Positions 32,721-45,559 of a stretch of 64,000 bases of DNA are shown one piece after another. The notes under the pieces were generated by a model that saw nothing but the letters and a program-made list of their open reading frames with translations, ran no database searches and was not told the origin of the DNA. The DNA comes from Hormiphora californensis. Its lineage: Eukaryota; Ctenophora; Tentaculata; Cydippida; Pleurobrachiidae. Each line of letters opens with the position of its first letter. The first letter of the stretch is position 1. The stretch is taken from positions 7,511,382 through 7,575,381 of the forward strand of contig CM035359.1 in NCBI GenBank assembly GCA_020137815.1, read 5' to 3'. The position numbers were made by a program, and so were the translations under genes.

Positions 32721-35500
32721 GAATTCATACTACTCTAGCGGCTTGCCCCTTCAAATCTTGGATAGGCTGGCACTCATGAGTTTTCCACATTAGGGCATTC
32801 CATTTTCTAGTTTTTCTGATTTCAGATTTAGGTACCGTAATAATTAATATCTCTCTCGAGGGAGATACCTCTCTCGAGGGAGATAGTTAGTTGATCTGTA
32901 AACCACTCCACGTAATTTTAAGTGTTATAGTGTCTGAGAGGCTAACGATGTGCCCTTGCTATCATATTACGAGCCTACATTGCCACGATTGGCTTTGTCA
33001 AGTCACACACATCCATCATAGCGCCTAGCAAGTAGGTACCTAAAACCTCAAGCATAGCATTAGTAATAGTAGGCGCCTAAATTAGTACACGACGTAGCTA
33101 TAATGACTTGTAGAATGTATATCTAGAGGTTCTTGTGGCTTTGTCCAACATTCGATTGATATTTGATGATTTAAATTCGGATACCTCTTCCCCGCCCTTG
33201 TATGTATATTTTTGGAAAACACATCATCTTTCGGGGCCGTGACATTACCACCACAGTGATATAGATTAGCTCATCATTGAAGAGCTTCCTTTTTGATCTG
33301 GTGCATCTTTATGATGTATCCAAGGTATCACATTACAGCTGCTGAATGTTTGTTCACTGCCCGTTCTTTGTTCTTGTCATCTCTCAAAATATATTCCCAT
33401 CCTACTCATCATGGCGACTACTATCTTACCTATATCTACTCTGTGTTGCTTTTTGAAAAGTGGTCGTACTATCGGCTGAATCTGAGTGATGTTTTCAGAA
33501 AATATTCAGGCACATGCTCAAAACAGATCTGTAATTGTGAATACTAGTTAGGGTATTTAGCACCTTTTCAATCTGATTTCAATTTCGTCCGTAGGATAAT
33601 AGGTAGCTCTGCTCGTAGGGAAGTGACATCATCTCGAAGCATCGTTTCTTTGTACCAGTCTCACTTTCTCCCTACATGTTATGTTGGAGCGCTAACTGTG
33701 CCCAGCTTCATCTTCGACCTACATGTGCCACATTGGATTTGTAAAGACAAATAGTCATGCGATGGTGCAGCTAGGTTACAAGACAAAGCATTACTGAAAA
33801 CTTAGGCGCTCAAATGTAGCCACGAGATTTACATTGACTGTAGAAGTAATGAGGCTTGGGACTTGGTAACATCAGATATGAGATTGAAATTGGTCGTTGA
33901 ACACGTGTTGGATATCTGGAATAACATATTTCTAGCCTGACTCCCATGATCAATAGATTAATCATATGAAACTTGCCGAATTATTTGGTGAAGATCTAGA
34001 TCTGGGACAGAGTAAGATGCACTGAAGAATTGAATCTCCCCTTGGTCCCAACTTCACCGGGAGAGAGTTCCAGTCACTTAATATTGCATGCAAGTGAGTC
34101 ATAGGTGATCTCTGTTTACACAATTGCTTCGAGTGAATATGTTGAAGAGTTATTTTGAGGCACCTACTTTCCAACATCTAGAATTTAATCTTTTCCGTTT
34201 CCCAGCTTAATGTGATTTACTATCAGCCCCCTCAGTCATTTGTCTGCTGCTGTGGGGTCCTATATGACAAATCATCAAAGACATCGATTCTTCTTTTTTC
34301 CCCGTATCTTCTCCGCATTCATAGTTTATTTTGGTGCTGCCATACAAAACATGAATTCCCCACGCCCCATCCTTGCCCTCAGTCCTCACATTGGTTGAAC
34401 CATTCATGCATGATACTGAAACAAATTAGCTGCGAATGGGGGTCAAGGCTAGAGCGGTGAAAGACAAAGGGATTACTAGAGAAACAGACTTACGACCATC
34501 GAAATCGTGCCACTGTTCACCATCTGAACCGTGAGATAAAATGAGGTTAGACTAATAGAGACAGAGAACGAGATAATAAACTGGGGAAAGGGGAGATACG
34601 GAGAATAAGACGTTCTTATCCGATCCAGGGTGCGAATATTTAATAATGATGAATTGCCCGCCGAATTTATTTTTCAAGATACAATTTGGGGAGAGGTATA
34701 GGTCACAGAAAAGAACTCATGCCATAGATCTGTCTGGCTCCGCGACACCATACAGCCATAGATCGATAATTGTTGAATTGAACGAGGCCACTCACTTATA
34801 ATACACTCACGTCTTTGAAAAAAAGAAGAAGTGAGAATTGTCCAATTTTAGCATCTGTTTCCCAGTGCACTTCACACATGTGTAGCTCTCTGTGTGCTAT
34901 AATTCTTAGTGAACACAGTCATAGAAGATAGCGAGAGTTTATTAAGAAATAGAAGATAGTGAATTATAATGTGTGTATTGACAGCAGTTTATTCTTCTTT
35001 TGTAAAGCAGATCTGTTGCGAAACACAAAACATAGATCTGGTGAAGTGCGTTCTGGCCGTGAGCTTGTTTATTGTTGTTGTGCTCTTCTTCTTCTTCTGG
35101 TTGTTGTGCTCAGTGGTGCATAGATCTGATTCTGTGGACAAGGGGTAAAACATGAATTTTGAGATATAGAGAGAATTCTTCGAGAAGAAATATAAATATT
35201 CAGCTAGCAGCCAGAGCTAGATAATCAAGATTTTGTTTTGATAATCCCTTCATTCTTGAGATCAGTCTTGTTTTTATTATGTTGTTCCTGCTACAGTATC
35301 GCTTCTATTCTCTTCCCTAGCCAGAGAAGTATTGTCTGGTACTTGCCTGTAATTCCCTTGAATTCTTAAAATTTTATACTACTGTTTCGTACCGTATAAT
35401 ATATCTTTTATTACAACTTATTGTGTCGTCAGTTGATATAACAACACTCTAATTTTATATGGCAGGAGCTAACAACAACTGAGACATAAATCCATAGCCA
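32721..35500. other. Gene-poor region, nothing recognised
   Basis: Only scattered short ORFs without supporting splice sites or motifs. A small CTCTCGAGGGAGATA repeat lies near 32850-32885. Confidence 0.5.
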
Positions 35501-35526
35501 CAAGATAGAGAGATATAGTAAAAGAG

Positions 35527-35700
<174 letters not shown>

Positions 35701-36293
35701 GAATACAGAAAATTTGAAAAGGAGCTTGCTTTGTTGTGGCTGATAATTAATGACGCTGCTAACAATTTACAAAGTAGACAGTTTGGTGTTTCACATTCCT
35801 CTTTCCAGCCTCTGTGATCACGTCAACAACAGTAGTTCTCCTTGACCAAAATAATAACGTAATATAGTTTGCCTTGTACCGGAGAACTTATTGGCAAGTT
35901 TTTATTGTTACTATATAAACACCCATGGTATTTTGGCTGCCTTGTGTGTTCAAGCTACATAGATCAGACAAACTTTCAAGATTCTCACCATTCTCTTCCT
36001 TTCTTCTAAAACTGCTCTCGTTGTCTGCTTGTGAAGGGTAGTAGTAATTTGTGATGACATGATACAGCCCTTTATTTCGCCTTTGATCTGTTCTTTGCAA
36101 TACTGCAGGTCTCAGATTTGATATTTGTTTTGATACTTGTTTGTGTTGCATTGCTAGATATTTTCAAATCGGAACAATAATATCTTCTCTGGCTGCTATT
36201 CTCCCTATTTATTCCTCATCAGACCTCATTCATGATCTCCTCCTCAAACCACTATTTTCAAACTAACAAATTGATCCCCACCATCCTAGAGTG

Positions 36294-37270
36294 ATGTATT
36301 TGATTCAGCTGCTTCTTCCCCTGCTCCTGTCCCACCTAGCCCTGTCTCTGGTATGTAACCAGTGCTTTGTGGTGACATCTGGGAACACTACCACCCTCTA
36401 CACTTCCCTACAACAAAAACTATACAGGTATGTAGTGTACTGCATCATGTAGATGTTGTTTCTAGAGTTAGTCAGTATCAGTATTAGTATAAAGTGGGGT
36501 ATTGTGGTAGATCCTATTTTCAATGAGTTACACAAGATTCTTGTAGAAAAAATTCTAACCCTGCCTCTCTCCCTAGTTAAAGTAACGAACTCTCTCTCTC
36601 TCTCTTGTAGAAAAAATTCTAACCCTGCCTCTCTCCCTAGTTAAAGTAACAAACTCTCTTCCTCTTCTTCTTTTAGAAAAAAATAGAATCACTCTAACCC
36701 TGGTAATACCCCTCCAGAGATGGCACAGTGATACCGTCCAACTCCCAAGAGGATATCTTGGCATCCTGCCCAAATACAACCTGTGCCTACAGCTGTGTAT
36801 CTGCACACAACTCGGGGGACTACATCCCCACATCCCAGATAACCCCAACCACAGAGACGTTCACAGGGGACACCCCCGCACCCCCTGAACCCATCCTCCA
36901 CACATTCGACTATCTGCTCTGTGCAAACATTGACTCTATAGACCCGTGTATGAGTTACAGTGAGCTGAGAGGGGAGAAGTGTAAAGTAGAGGAGTGTGAG
37001 ACTGACTCCTGTAATGGACCTGTCAAGAATAAAGACTGGAAAATGTTGATTATCTTTGTGACAACAGGAGCTATCTCTGTGGCTGTTTGTCTCTTTATTT
37101 GTCTGGTTATATTCCGACATTGCCACCAGCTTAGAGAATCAGACACATACACACAGATTGGGAGGGTTTCCATACGGAGGAAGACAATTCAAGGATCGGT
37201 GAGATTTAAAATTGGGTTTGTTAAGAGTGAGATTACACGACTTGAAACTGATCGTGATGTAGAGAGTTAA
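36294..37270 (+). CDS. Ly6/uPAR-like single-pass membrane protein
   Basis: Exons 36294-36427 and 36718-37270 give 228 residues. A signal peptide (MYLIQLLLPLLLSHLALS) leads into LVCNQC, the classic start of a three-finger domain. Further cysteines follow in CPNTTCAYSC, CANIDSIDPC and CKVEECETDSCNG, ending in the Cys-Asn pair that marks Ly6/uPAR and receptor-ectodomain folds. A transmembrane helix (LIIFVTTGAISVAVCLFICL) is followed by a basic tail of about 50 residues. Ly6 proteins are usually GPI-anchored; a helix plus tail is closer to single-pass receptors, but no kinase domain follows. A surface recognition or modulator role is likely. Three-finger assignment rests on cysteine pattern only. 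Confidence 0.75.
36543..36660 (+). repeat. Duplicated intron 3' end in the Ly6-like gene
   Basis: A unit of about 65 bp with GTAGAAAAAATTCTAACCCT and CTCCCTAGTTAAAGTAAC occurs twice. It contains a TTCTAAC branch point and a CCCTAG acceptor-like end. The acceptor that keeps the frame is the downstream CCTCCAG at 36717. Confidence 0.7.
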
Positions 37271-38247
37271 CACACAACTTGAGTGCAGGGGACCATATTG
37301 AAATGACGTCATCCCCGGCTCACACTGAGTTAACACAGTGTGATTGATGTTGCAAGGGGTGGCAGACGAAGTGTTTTTTGTACATCTAGTGTGAAGATCT
37401 CAAGATCAGATCAGAAAAGTTTGGATTGTTAATTTGGAATATACATAGTTGGCAGGTCCCCCGGTATCATACAGTGGGCCCGAGAGCAAGGACTTTAAAA
37501 TGAGTTGAACTCAGAGTGATATTGAATTGTGCTATGATCTAACGAGTACCATAAAGACATTTATATAATAACAACTGAACTAAGCTGTTCCATGGAATTA
37601 ATGAATAATTGGTAAATCGGTGCAGATATTTAATTGGTCGTCCATTTTTAGATGTCAATATCTACCGGTTAATTACCCAATTATAATATTGTTTGTTTCA
37701 GTGATTTTTTATCAGATTACTATTTTATGCTTTACTCGCGATTTTCAAAAACCCATCATTTCTTTTGTTATAGAATCTGAATCACTGTAACATACAAAAT
37801 CAGCCATTTAAAATATCTGCCCATCCCTATTAGGAGTTCATTGCAAAATCACATTGTTGCGACCAATACAGTCTCTCTTCCCCCACCACCAATACCGCAA
37901 TGACATCAACTTTCAAACCCGATAGATAGTGGCACTGCTCTATACCAATAGAGGGATAGAGCCATTACCATTACCATTAAATCACACTGCCTTACGTCAA
38001 CTCTTTCATACCCGATTATATCGGGATCTCCCACGCTGCATACTTAACACAGTAACCAACTAGGGCGTGACCGACAGACAGCAGAACATACTGCTCCTCT
38101 AGCTACTGTCCGAATACACAGTTGTTTCTTAGCGGAAGAATTCACCCCACACAATTGTAGCTTATACCAACTCAACTGTCCCAATCATGCGCTGCTCTGC
38201 CTAACAAACTCAGGACCATCTCTCAAGAGAGCTACAAATTCCACTGC

Positions 38248-41200
38248 TCACACATGGACCTCTACTTTGTACTGTGCAGCAGGGTCAGGGGAGGAGGAAC
38301 TGGATGTTGTAGGAAGAGCAGCTGAACATGCACGCTGTGAGGGTGGTTTCATCGCAGACTTTAGGTAGCCCAGGCGGGCACTGTTGATTATCACTGATAA
38401 TGTTATACCTGGTGGGAGAGAATTATTATAGAATGGGAAGGGGGTGGGGGTAATAATAGTTATAATAGTAGTGAACGTGCCGAGTTAGTAAATAAAACTT
38501 TGTAAAACTATTGAATTTCAAAATATCGATAATTGCTCTCTCTCTCTTTATTACCTGGTAGGTAGACTAGGTTTGCATTAAATGGTTCCTCAGTCACGTA
38601 ACTAATGAGGAACACAGTTATGTGGCATAGCAGGAATGTCACCACGGCAACAGTATAATTCCTGACCCTGACATTTCGTGGTAGTGCGAAGTCAGTCATG
38701 TAGGATGCTTTTATTAGCAAGGCAGGGAGAAGGAAATTGGTGAAACCTGAAAAGAGCATGGTCAGTTAGAAATCATTGGTTTGGCTTCACACAATTACAC
38801 CTGGTTAGGAGTTACATATATCATGGGGTTATATTGACTACAGCTTACCAAAAGTAGCATCCAAAGCGACTGAGCAGGGCCTCCCTGAACTCTCAAACAG
38901 TGGGATTCTGAATGCTATCATGTTAGGTTCCTGGGCGTCCGGTAGAAACACTGCTCCCCCCTGAAAATAGGAAAGTACTGAGTAGGGTATCTTCTATTGT
39001 ATTAGTCTGTCTGGCGGCGCCAACCCGATCTGAGTGCACCGTCGCACCGTCTTGAGAATCGCCTAAACCCCGAGAGAAAACCTCTTCCAGCTATTTTCAA
39101 CTGTCTATTATAATACTTACCGAAAAAGTATCAGGAAGTCGAGCTTGTACCGTCACGATATCAAGAAACTCTGCAGGTGCACCTGTTGCCATAGGAACTA
39201 TCCATCGCTTAGCAACCGTTGCTATCACCCCAATTAATGTAAAACCTAGCATCTAGAATGAAAGTGGGGTGTTATTCAGTTATTGGCATACGCTGCATAG
39301 TGCATACCCCTGTACTGCACCGGTTTCAAGGCTATCTTGTGTAACGCACTGTCTGGCGCCGCCGATGGACGACGTTACGATCTGGGTGTTTGGAGGCCTG
39401 TTTACGCTGCCACTAAAATTGCCCTAACCGCCAAACCACACAACCTTTTTTGCTAATTCAAAGATTATCTGGTAAGAAATGTCAAGCCCTAGCCGGGCCC
39501 GAACCCGAACCCTAACCCTAACCCATACCCTAACCCTACTTTAGCCCTAACCCTAAAAATCGTTTGTCAGCATTCATCTAACACCCAGATTTTAACGCTG
39601 GCTTGGCAAACGCTTGGTAAGGCATCGCTTTTCAAAACGCTGGCCATCAAATTTGAGAGTCAAATCAAATTTGAGAATCAAATTTGAGAATAAAATCTAA
39701 TTTTAATTCTAATTTTAATTGGGGTATGGTGCCGCATACAGGTAACGCGCGAAATTATTTGTTTCATGTATGCGGCCGCGCGCATTGAAATGGAGAAAAT
39801 TAAATTTTATGTCCAAAAAAGTTCATTTTTTGTTCATTTTTTGTTCATTTTTTGTTCATTTTTTGTTCATTTTTTGTTCATTTTTTGTTCATTTTTTGTT
39901 CATTTTGTCAAAAAAATTCAAACCCGACATCATATGACTGGCCTAGACGTCCACGGTTACCGTCCACCCTAAAGCAATTCAGATGGAAATATCTAGAACT
40001 AGAACTCTTACCTTGGCTATGCAGTTCACTGGGGCATATCGGATAGGGACGACACCGACAAAACACAACATAATGACTTGAAGGGGCCAAATATTCAGCT
40101 CCTGTCGGTAGAAAAACCAGAGACCAAAGATGGCCGTACCACATATCAGTACTGATATCTTCTGAAAAGGTATGAAATTAGATTTTAACAATTAGAACTC
40201 AAAGACCAAATTTTTGTATCTAGACACAAACAAATACAAAATGTTTTTGTTTTAGTCAATAACCTTTACCCCCTTCTTGTTTTACCTCAACTCCCCACTT
40301 GTCAACCCACACATCAGGTGTTATTATTACCTCAACAGTCCAGTAAGTCTTGTTGACGATACGGATGTAGGTGACGGCAGTAAGGACTATTAGTGGAAAT
40401 ACAGCATGGTAAAATCCTACTATCGCTAGAAGACACAGGAACGCGGCGAAGGAGGACTGGAACAATATAGGCTTTGCAAGGTAACCTGGGGAGAGGGAGT
40501 TGGTTAACACTGGGGAGAGGGATTTGGTACTTAGTTAACACTGGGGAGAGGTAGGTGGTATTTTGGAGCTTGTAAACTATGTATTCGTTATATTTAATGC
40601 TTGTGAAACCAAATGTTATGTAAGTACATAATATCTAATTAAGGTATCGTGTCTTACCAATGCATAGTACAGTTAGTATGATGAAGAATACCACAAGGAA
40701 TGTCACTAGGCCAGTTTTAGTATTTAGACACGCAGGATGACGGGATACAGTGTGCTTCTCCAGTAGCCCCCTTCCTGCCTCAATCAACACTGCACTGAAA
40801 TATAATGGAGGGTGATCTGTTAGTTGCAGAGAATCTGTGTGTTGAATATTGATTTACAAACTGATCGACTGTTATCAGATCTGAGACTCTGTTTGTTTTT
40901 TCTGCAGATGTTATACATGTACCTGACTGTCACGTAGATGAGTGAGACGAAGTACATGACAATAGCACCCCAGTAGACTCGGTGAATAACCATACTTCTA
41001 CTCTCATACCTCCCACCTATCTCAACACCACCGTGAACCTAAAAATAAATTGAATTTTAATTGAATTTATATTCTATAAAACGGAAAATTCAATGGAGCA
41101 TTTGAAATGAAAAGGCTTCTAAAATTAAAGTTTCATTCACCTGTAAAATTAAATAAGGTTTCCGCTCCTCTAAAAATGTCTCCAACTCGGGTGAGAAGGG

Positions 41201-41821
41201 TGATTTGATTAAAACTACACTTCCCTGAAGCAAGAGTGGGAAATTATAAAGGTGGATTAATAACTTGTTTATTATCCGAACCAAGTGAAGTTGTATCTCC
41301 CTAAACTTATGATTTCACCATGCAAATTTTATGAAACAGACAATAATTCCACTATTTAGACTCAGAACTCAAACCATGGTGAACTCACTGGCTGTATGTT
41401 AGAAACATTACATTTCTCTTCGTCAAATAGAACTGCTGCTGCTGCGGAGGTCTCCGATTGATAACCATCCTCGATACAATCCTGCACGAAGAAGGTCCTG
41501 CTCCCTATTGTTTTACTGAAATATGGGAGGAATTATTATTATTATATTTGGCTACATTCTACCATATTCATGATCAATGCACCTTTACTATGGAGTTAGC
41601 AAACTCAGGATCCGTCTATCTAGACAACTACAACATACTGTATCGGGGGAATTATATTATCCCGGTAAATTGGGGTCCTACTGTACATACTTTGTCCAAG
41701 TAGATCGTGTAGCTACACACAACTCCTCAGCCCTCTCTCCATCCCCAGAGTTCAGAAGAGTTAAAACACCCAACTCCTCTGCTGACACCGTGCTGATAAC
41801 CAGAACTAGCAACCAGTACAT
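38248..41821 (-). CDS. SPPL2-like intramembrane protease homologue with all catalytic motifs lost
   Basis: Eleven exons (41821-41691, 41515-41389, 41224-41141, 41038-40923, 40794-40658, 40485-40331, 40161-40012, 39252-39121, 38960-38849, 38746-38555, 38408-38248) join in frame to 498 residues. A signal peptide (MYWLLVLVISTVSA) and a luminal region with Cys and N-glycosylation sites precede about nine membrane segments, the SPPL2 layout. Family landmarks remain: W-x-x-x-Y-R then W-x-L-Q in LWFFYRQELNIWPLQ, the ATG motif after TM6, and LVYLPGITLSVI near the C-terminus. By alignment the TM6 YD is replaced by FT (GFTLIGVIAT), the TM7 GxGD by GFTN, and PAL by ANL. Known SPPLs are aspartyl proteases that need both Asp; this protein should be inactive. 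A binding or chaperone role, as in iRhoms, is inference. Confidence 0.75.
39502..39560. repeat. Interstitial telomere-like (CCCTAA)n
   Basis: Imperfect CCCTAACCCTAACCC runs, the TTAGGG telomere motif of most animals, lie in the intron 40011-39253 of the SPPL-like gene. Confidence 0.8.
39829..39907. repeat. 11-bp tandem repeat
   Basis: Seven to eight copies of TTCATTTTTTG in the same intron as the telomere-like repeat. Confidence 0.9.
41655..41690. repeat. Terminus of the CAGTCGGACCCCG family abutting a splice donor
   Basis: On the minus strand the sequence after the exon-1 donor reads GTATGTACAGTAGGACCCCA, so a pogo-like end begins a few bases inside intron 1 of the SPPL-like gene. Confidence 0.5.
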
Positions 41822-42031
41822 GACACTGGAAATACAGTTTATAGTGGCTCCCTAATTAGTTGTAGAATGGGAACATCGGGAATAAAATACTGTTTAGTAG
41901 ACTGAGACAAGCTGAAGTTTTGCAAGCTGAAGTTTTAGACGAATTACAAGCTGCAAATTGAGGCTGAGCTACTAACACAAACCCGGTGTACGCTGCAAAG
42001 TGACACAGACCAGTAGACTTTGCATAAGTTG

Positions 42032-42584
42032 CGGGGGGGGATCAACATTTAACTTTGTGACACTCATGCCAGTTAGGGTGGGTGGGTGTACGAGGGGTCC
42101 GGCAGTTAAGTTGTACACTTAACTGCCTAAAAATAGGGGGTCTAGGGGTGTTTATATGGTGAAAATTAAAATAACTGCTCTAAATGGCCGATTTTTTGAA
42201 GTTTTCAACCCCCTTTTTCGCGCGCTCGTTATTTTTTGCGCGCCTATCACATGTGTGTGGCGAATATTTTTTACGCATGTCACTCTAAGTGTCTCATACT
42301 AACCAATTCGGAATTCGGATCCGTTACCTAAACTGGTCTGTATTGTTCTTAGTTGATGGCAGTTGATTTTAGACACAATATATAAGTCTCTCCGTGTCTT
42401 TCGTGCTATTTTTAGCTCCCTTTTAGCTAGATTTGGGGGGTGGGTCTACATTTTCAGATGTGGCGGCAGTTAAATGTGGGACTTAAGTGCAAAATATGTG
42501 GGGGGTGGTGGGTGTCAAAAAAATTTTGAAAATTTGGCAGTTATCGGCATGAGTATCATGCAGTTAAGTGTTGATCCCCCCCCG
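42032..42584. mobile_element. 553-bp MITE with 7-bp target duplication TAAGTTG
   Basis: Inverted ends CGGGGGGGGATCAACA (mirror TGTTGATCCCCCCCCG), extended by CACTTAACTG-like sequence inside. TAAGTTG flanks it at 42025-42031 and 42585-42591. Sub-terminal GGCAGTTAA motifs recur. No ORF. Superfamily not assigned. Confidence 0.75.
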
Positions 42585-42591
42585 TAAGTTG

Positions 42592-43600
42592 TGGAATTCT
42601 GCTACTCACAAATCATATGAATTACGAGTCATACCACAAAATTGTTACAAATTGTCTTATCTCTCCCTGTGCTGCTGCAGAGGGAGGCGAGTAAGGGTAA
42701 GGAAAGGTCTCAAATTGCTCTTTTTAGAGAAATAAACACGGGTAAACTGTGATTGATAAAATATGATTGATAAAAGCTCGGATAATAAAAGCATTGTCCG
42801 ACACTAAATGCATTGTGAATTAGAAACGATGATATGGTTTGGGCGAGTTATAAATGACAATCTGCTACTTCCAAGCCAATTTCAGCTGCGAGTCACAATT
42901 CTGTTGGACGGAAATAGAACCTCTCCAGAAAGAGATTTAACTCCAGTCAAAATTTCAGATGTTTAGAAAATTACGATTTCCGCACCGAAAAGATTTAACT
43001 TTTCAACATCATCAAACTCAGTTAGATATGTTAAAAGCTATACTAAAAGCACTCTATCCGACTCAAAATAAAACTGGAGCAATTTATGATCAGCGGCTTG
43101 TATTCATGTTGTACATAATTGCAATATAAGAGCTCTTGTATACACTCGCATATAAGTACATGACTAGAGACATTGGTAGGGTCTATTTTTGTAACAACTA
43201 TAACTGCAATGGTACAACGATTATACTCATAATTATAAAATTGTTATAGTGAAAGATAAGATTATGAACTAAAAACAAAAAACAAATTATCAATAAATTA
43301 GCAGCTCATCACCATTCACAATTGATTGCCTCACTGGTTTTTTGTTCTTTTTCCCTCCACAATTTATCTAATCACCAAGAACCTGGTAATTCTGCAGTTG
43401 TTTCAAACCCATGGAGCCTTTAAATCAGAGTACACCAGTTGTAGTTGATAAAAGTTTGAAACTCATAGTGGTGATGGATAAATGCTAAATCAAGAGGTCA
43501 AATGAACTAAACTTTATAACTGTATGTCAAATTCCCAGACGTGGGATCATGATAAAGAGCAGTTTCCCAAGAAGCTGAGTCTCTTCTCACCACAATATGT
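42592..43600. other. No gene seen
   Basis: AT-rich upstream flank of the SPPL-like gene. Only short ORFs without splice support. Confidence 0.5.
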
Positions 43601-43623
43601 GAACTAATGAGCTTTATGAGCAG

Positions 43624-43742
<119 letters not shown>

Positions 43743-44249
43743 CCTCTTTTTCGCTTGCCAACTTTAAGGAAGAGATACAACTCTTAAGCAATATGCAACA
43801 TATATTGGCCTTTAGATCAAACTATGTTCAAATTAGTTTCACGCAACACAGTCAATATACAAGTTCAATGCTCCAGGCCATTAAATATAGGTCTGCAGGA
43901 GATAAGAATGAGTTTGTCAGCAGTAAACAGCTGGTGTGTTGACAAGATAAAACTTGGAATTCGGCCAACAACAAACTGTATAAAGTTCTATGTGTTGTGC
44001 AAGTTCTGCAGGGATAGCAGGTGAAATAGTCAGTTGCTGTCAGATCATTGGCCTGACAGGTCAGTTTGCATGAAATTGTGAAAAAAGTTGAGATACTTTT
44101 CTCGCCCAATTGAGACGCCTTGTCGAATGTAGAAATTAGCACCGAACAGGGTTGATACACAGGACTTTCCTAATTTATCCAATATAAATGAGTGAGAGAA
44201 TGTGAGAAACTGGGAGGCTTGAGCGCCCCAAAAACAATATACGACTATC

Positions 44250-44428
44250 AGTGCTGCTTGTAGTCAAATTACCGTAATGAAAATACAGTAAGGAGACGCG
44301 CACGGTGCATAACGCGCGGCAAAAAGTTCATGTGTCAGCACGTACTAGCCCCCTGATTGGTCACGGTTGCGCGTCGTCTTACTGTATCTTCGTTTTCCAT
44401 TACCGTTTTCCCACTACAAGCGACCGTG
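44250..44428. mobile_element. About 180-bp MITE, copy 2
   Basis: Second copy of the element at 31938-32118, roughly 90% similar by eye, including the GCATAACGCGCGGCAAAAAG core. Confidence 0.75.
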
Positions 44429-44541
44429 TAAAGGGGGGATGGTAGAAAAAAATGGAGTGAAACACATGCCCAAAACTAAATAATATGTAAAACCACCATA
44501 GAGCCGGCAGAGTGCCAAGCAAAAAGAAAACTATTAAACTA

Positions 44542-44579
<38 letters not shown>

Positions 44580-44639
44580 AAGACAAGATTTAAAAGTTTA
44601 AACTTCCTGATTTTAAGATCCCCACTTTCTTCCAATTTG

Positions 44640-45340
44640 TCAGGTTAATGCATAAATACACGGATTTCGTAAAGGTCTTTCGGGGAAAAAGGGATTGGGT
44701 TTACAAAAGCGATTCGGGTTTTTAAAAAAAGGTTTAGAAAAGTAGGAGGAGAGAAGGAGCGGAGAGGGATAGTCCTGAAGGGAGAATTCCCCTTTGGGGG
44801 TTTCCCCTCCCCCCATTTTTTTTCCAAATTTCTCTCCTCTCTTCTCTCTCTTCTTCCTCGTCTTTTCACTTTTCCCCTAAAAAAAAATTTTCTCCTCTCT
44901 TTAATTAATAGAGGGTTAGAGTCGTAAAAAGGGGAAAAATTGGTAAACTTTCCCCAATGTATAAGGGAAATAGCCCCCAGGAAAATTTGATTAAATTGAC
45001 CTTTACAAAAGGAAATGAAATTTTCAATAGGAATGGTGAGTTTAGTGCCAGTTGCAACTCACATCATGAAAGTTGACACGTCTTGTTGTTCTTAGAAGTC
45101 CAACAAATGCAACAAAGTTAAAAAAGCATTAATGGGGGGGGGGGGGGTGTCCCGCCCTAAAAAGCTAAAGGTACCCTGATTTTGGTCTTTGGCCTTTTTT
45201 AGCTTTTAACAAAGCTTAAAAAGCTAAAAAAGGTTTTCGTGCACCTCTCACTTTAAAGTACCCTAATTTTGGCCGATGGGTTAGCTTTTTTTAGGGCTGG
45301 ACCAAAGTTTTGTATGCAGACAAATGACGTAGAGTAGCAG
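44640..45340. other. Homopolymer-rich, probably low-quality sequence
   Basis: Follows a (GA)n tract (44546-44576). It shows many stretched homopolymers (for example a G run of about 13 near 45131) and local AAGCTAAAAA/AGCTTTTTA duplication. The texture is unlike the surrounding DNA and suggests poor base calling or misassembly. Confidence 0.45.
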
Positions 45341-45436
45341 TAGCAGTTGTATTGTGCAATAGCAATAATCTACTAAGTTAGTTCTCTATAGTATATTTAA
45401 TACTGATCCTCATAGGCACCTGCACATGATAATTCT

Positions 45437-45457
45437 CTCTATCTCTCTCTCTCTCTC

Positions 45458-45531
<74 letters not shown>

Positions 45532-45532
45532 C
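45437..45532. repeat. (CT)n-rich microsatellite
   Basis: Interrupted CT repeats. Confidence 0.9.
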
Positions 45533-45559
45533 CTTCCTCGTTATCATCACCTAGCAGCC

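Noticed and set aside
39184-39198. X-box-like GTTGCCATAGGAAC
   Set aside because: It lies within coding exon 39252-39121 of the SPPL-like gene and is best explained by the protein sequence.
41577-41855. Plus-strand ORF with a protein-like C-terminus
   Set aside because: It is the reverse complement of exon 1 of the SPPL-like gene, whose minus-strand reading has a signal peptide and matching splice phase.
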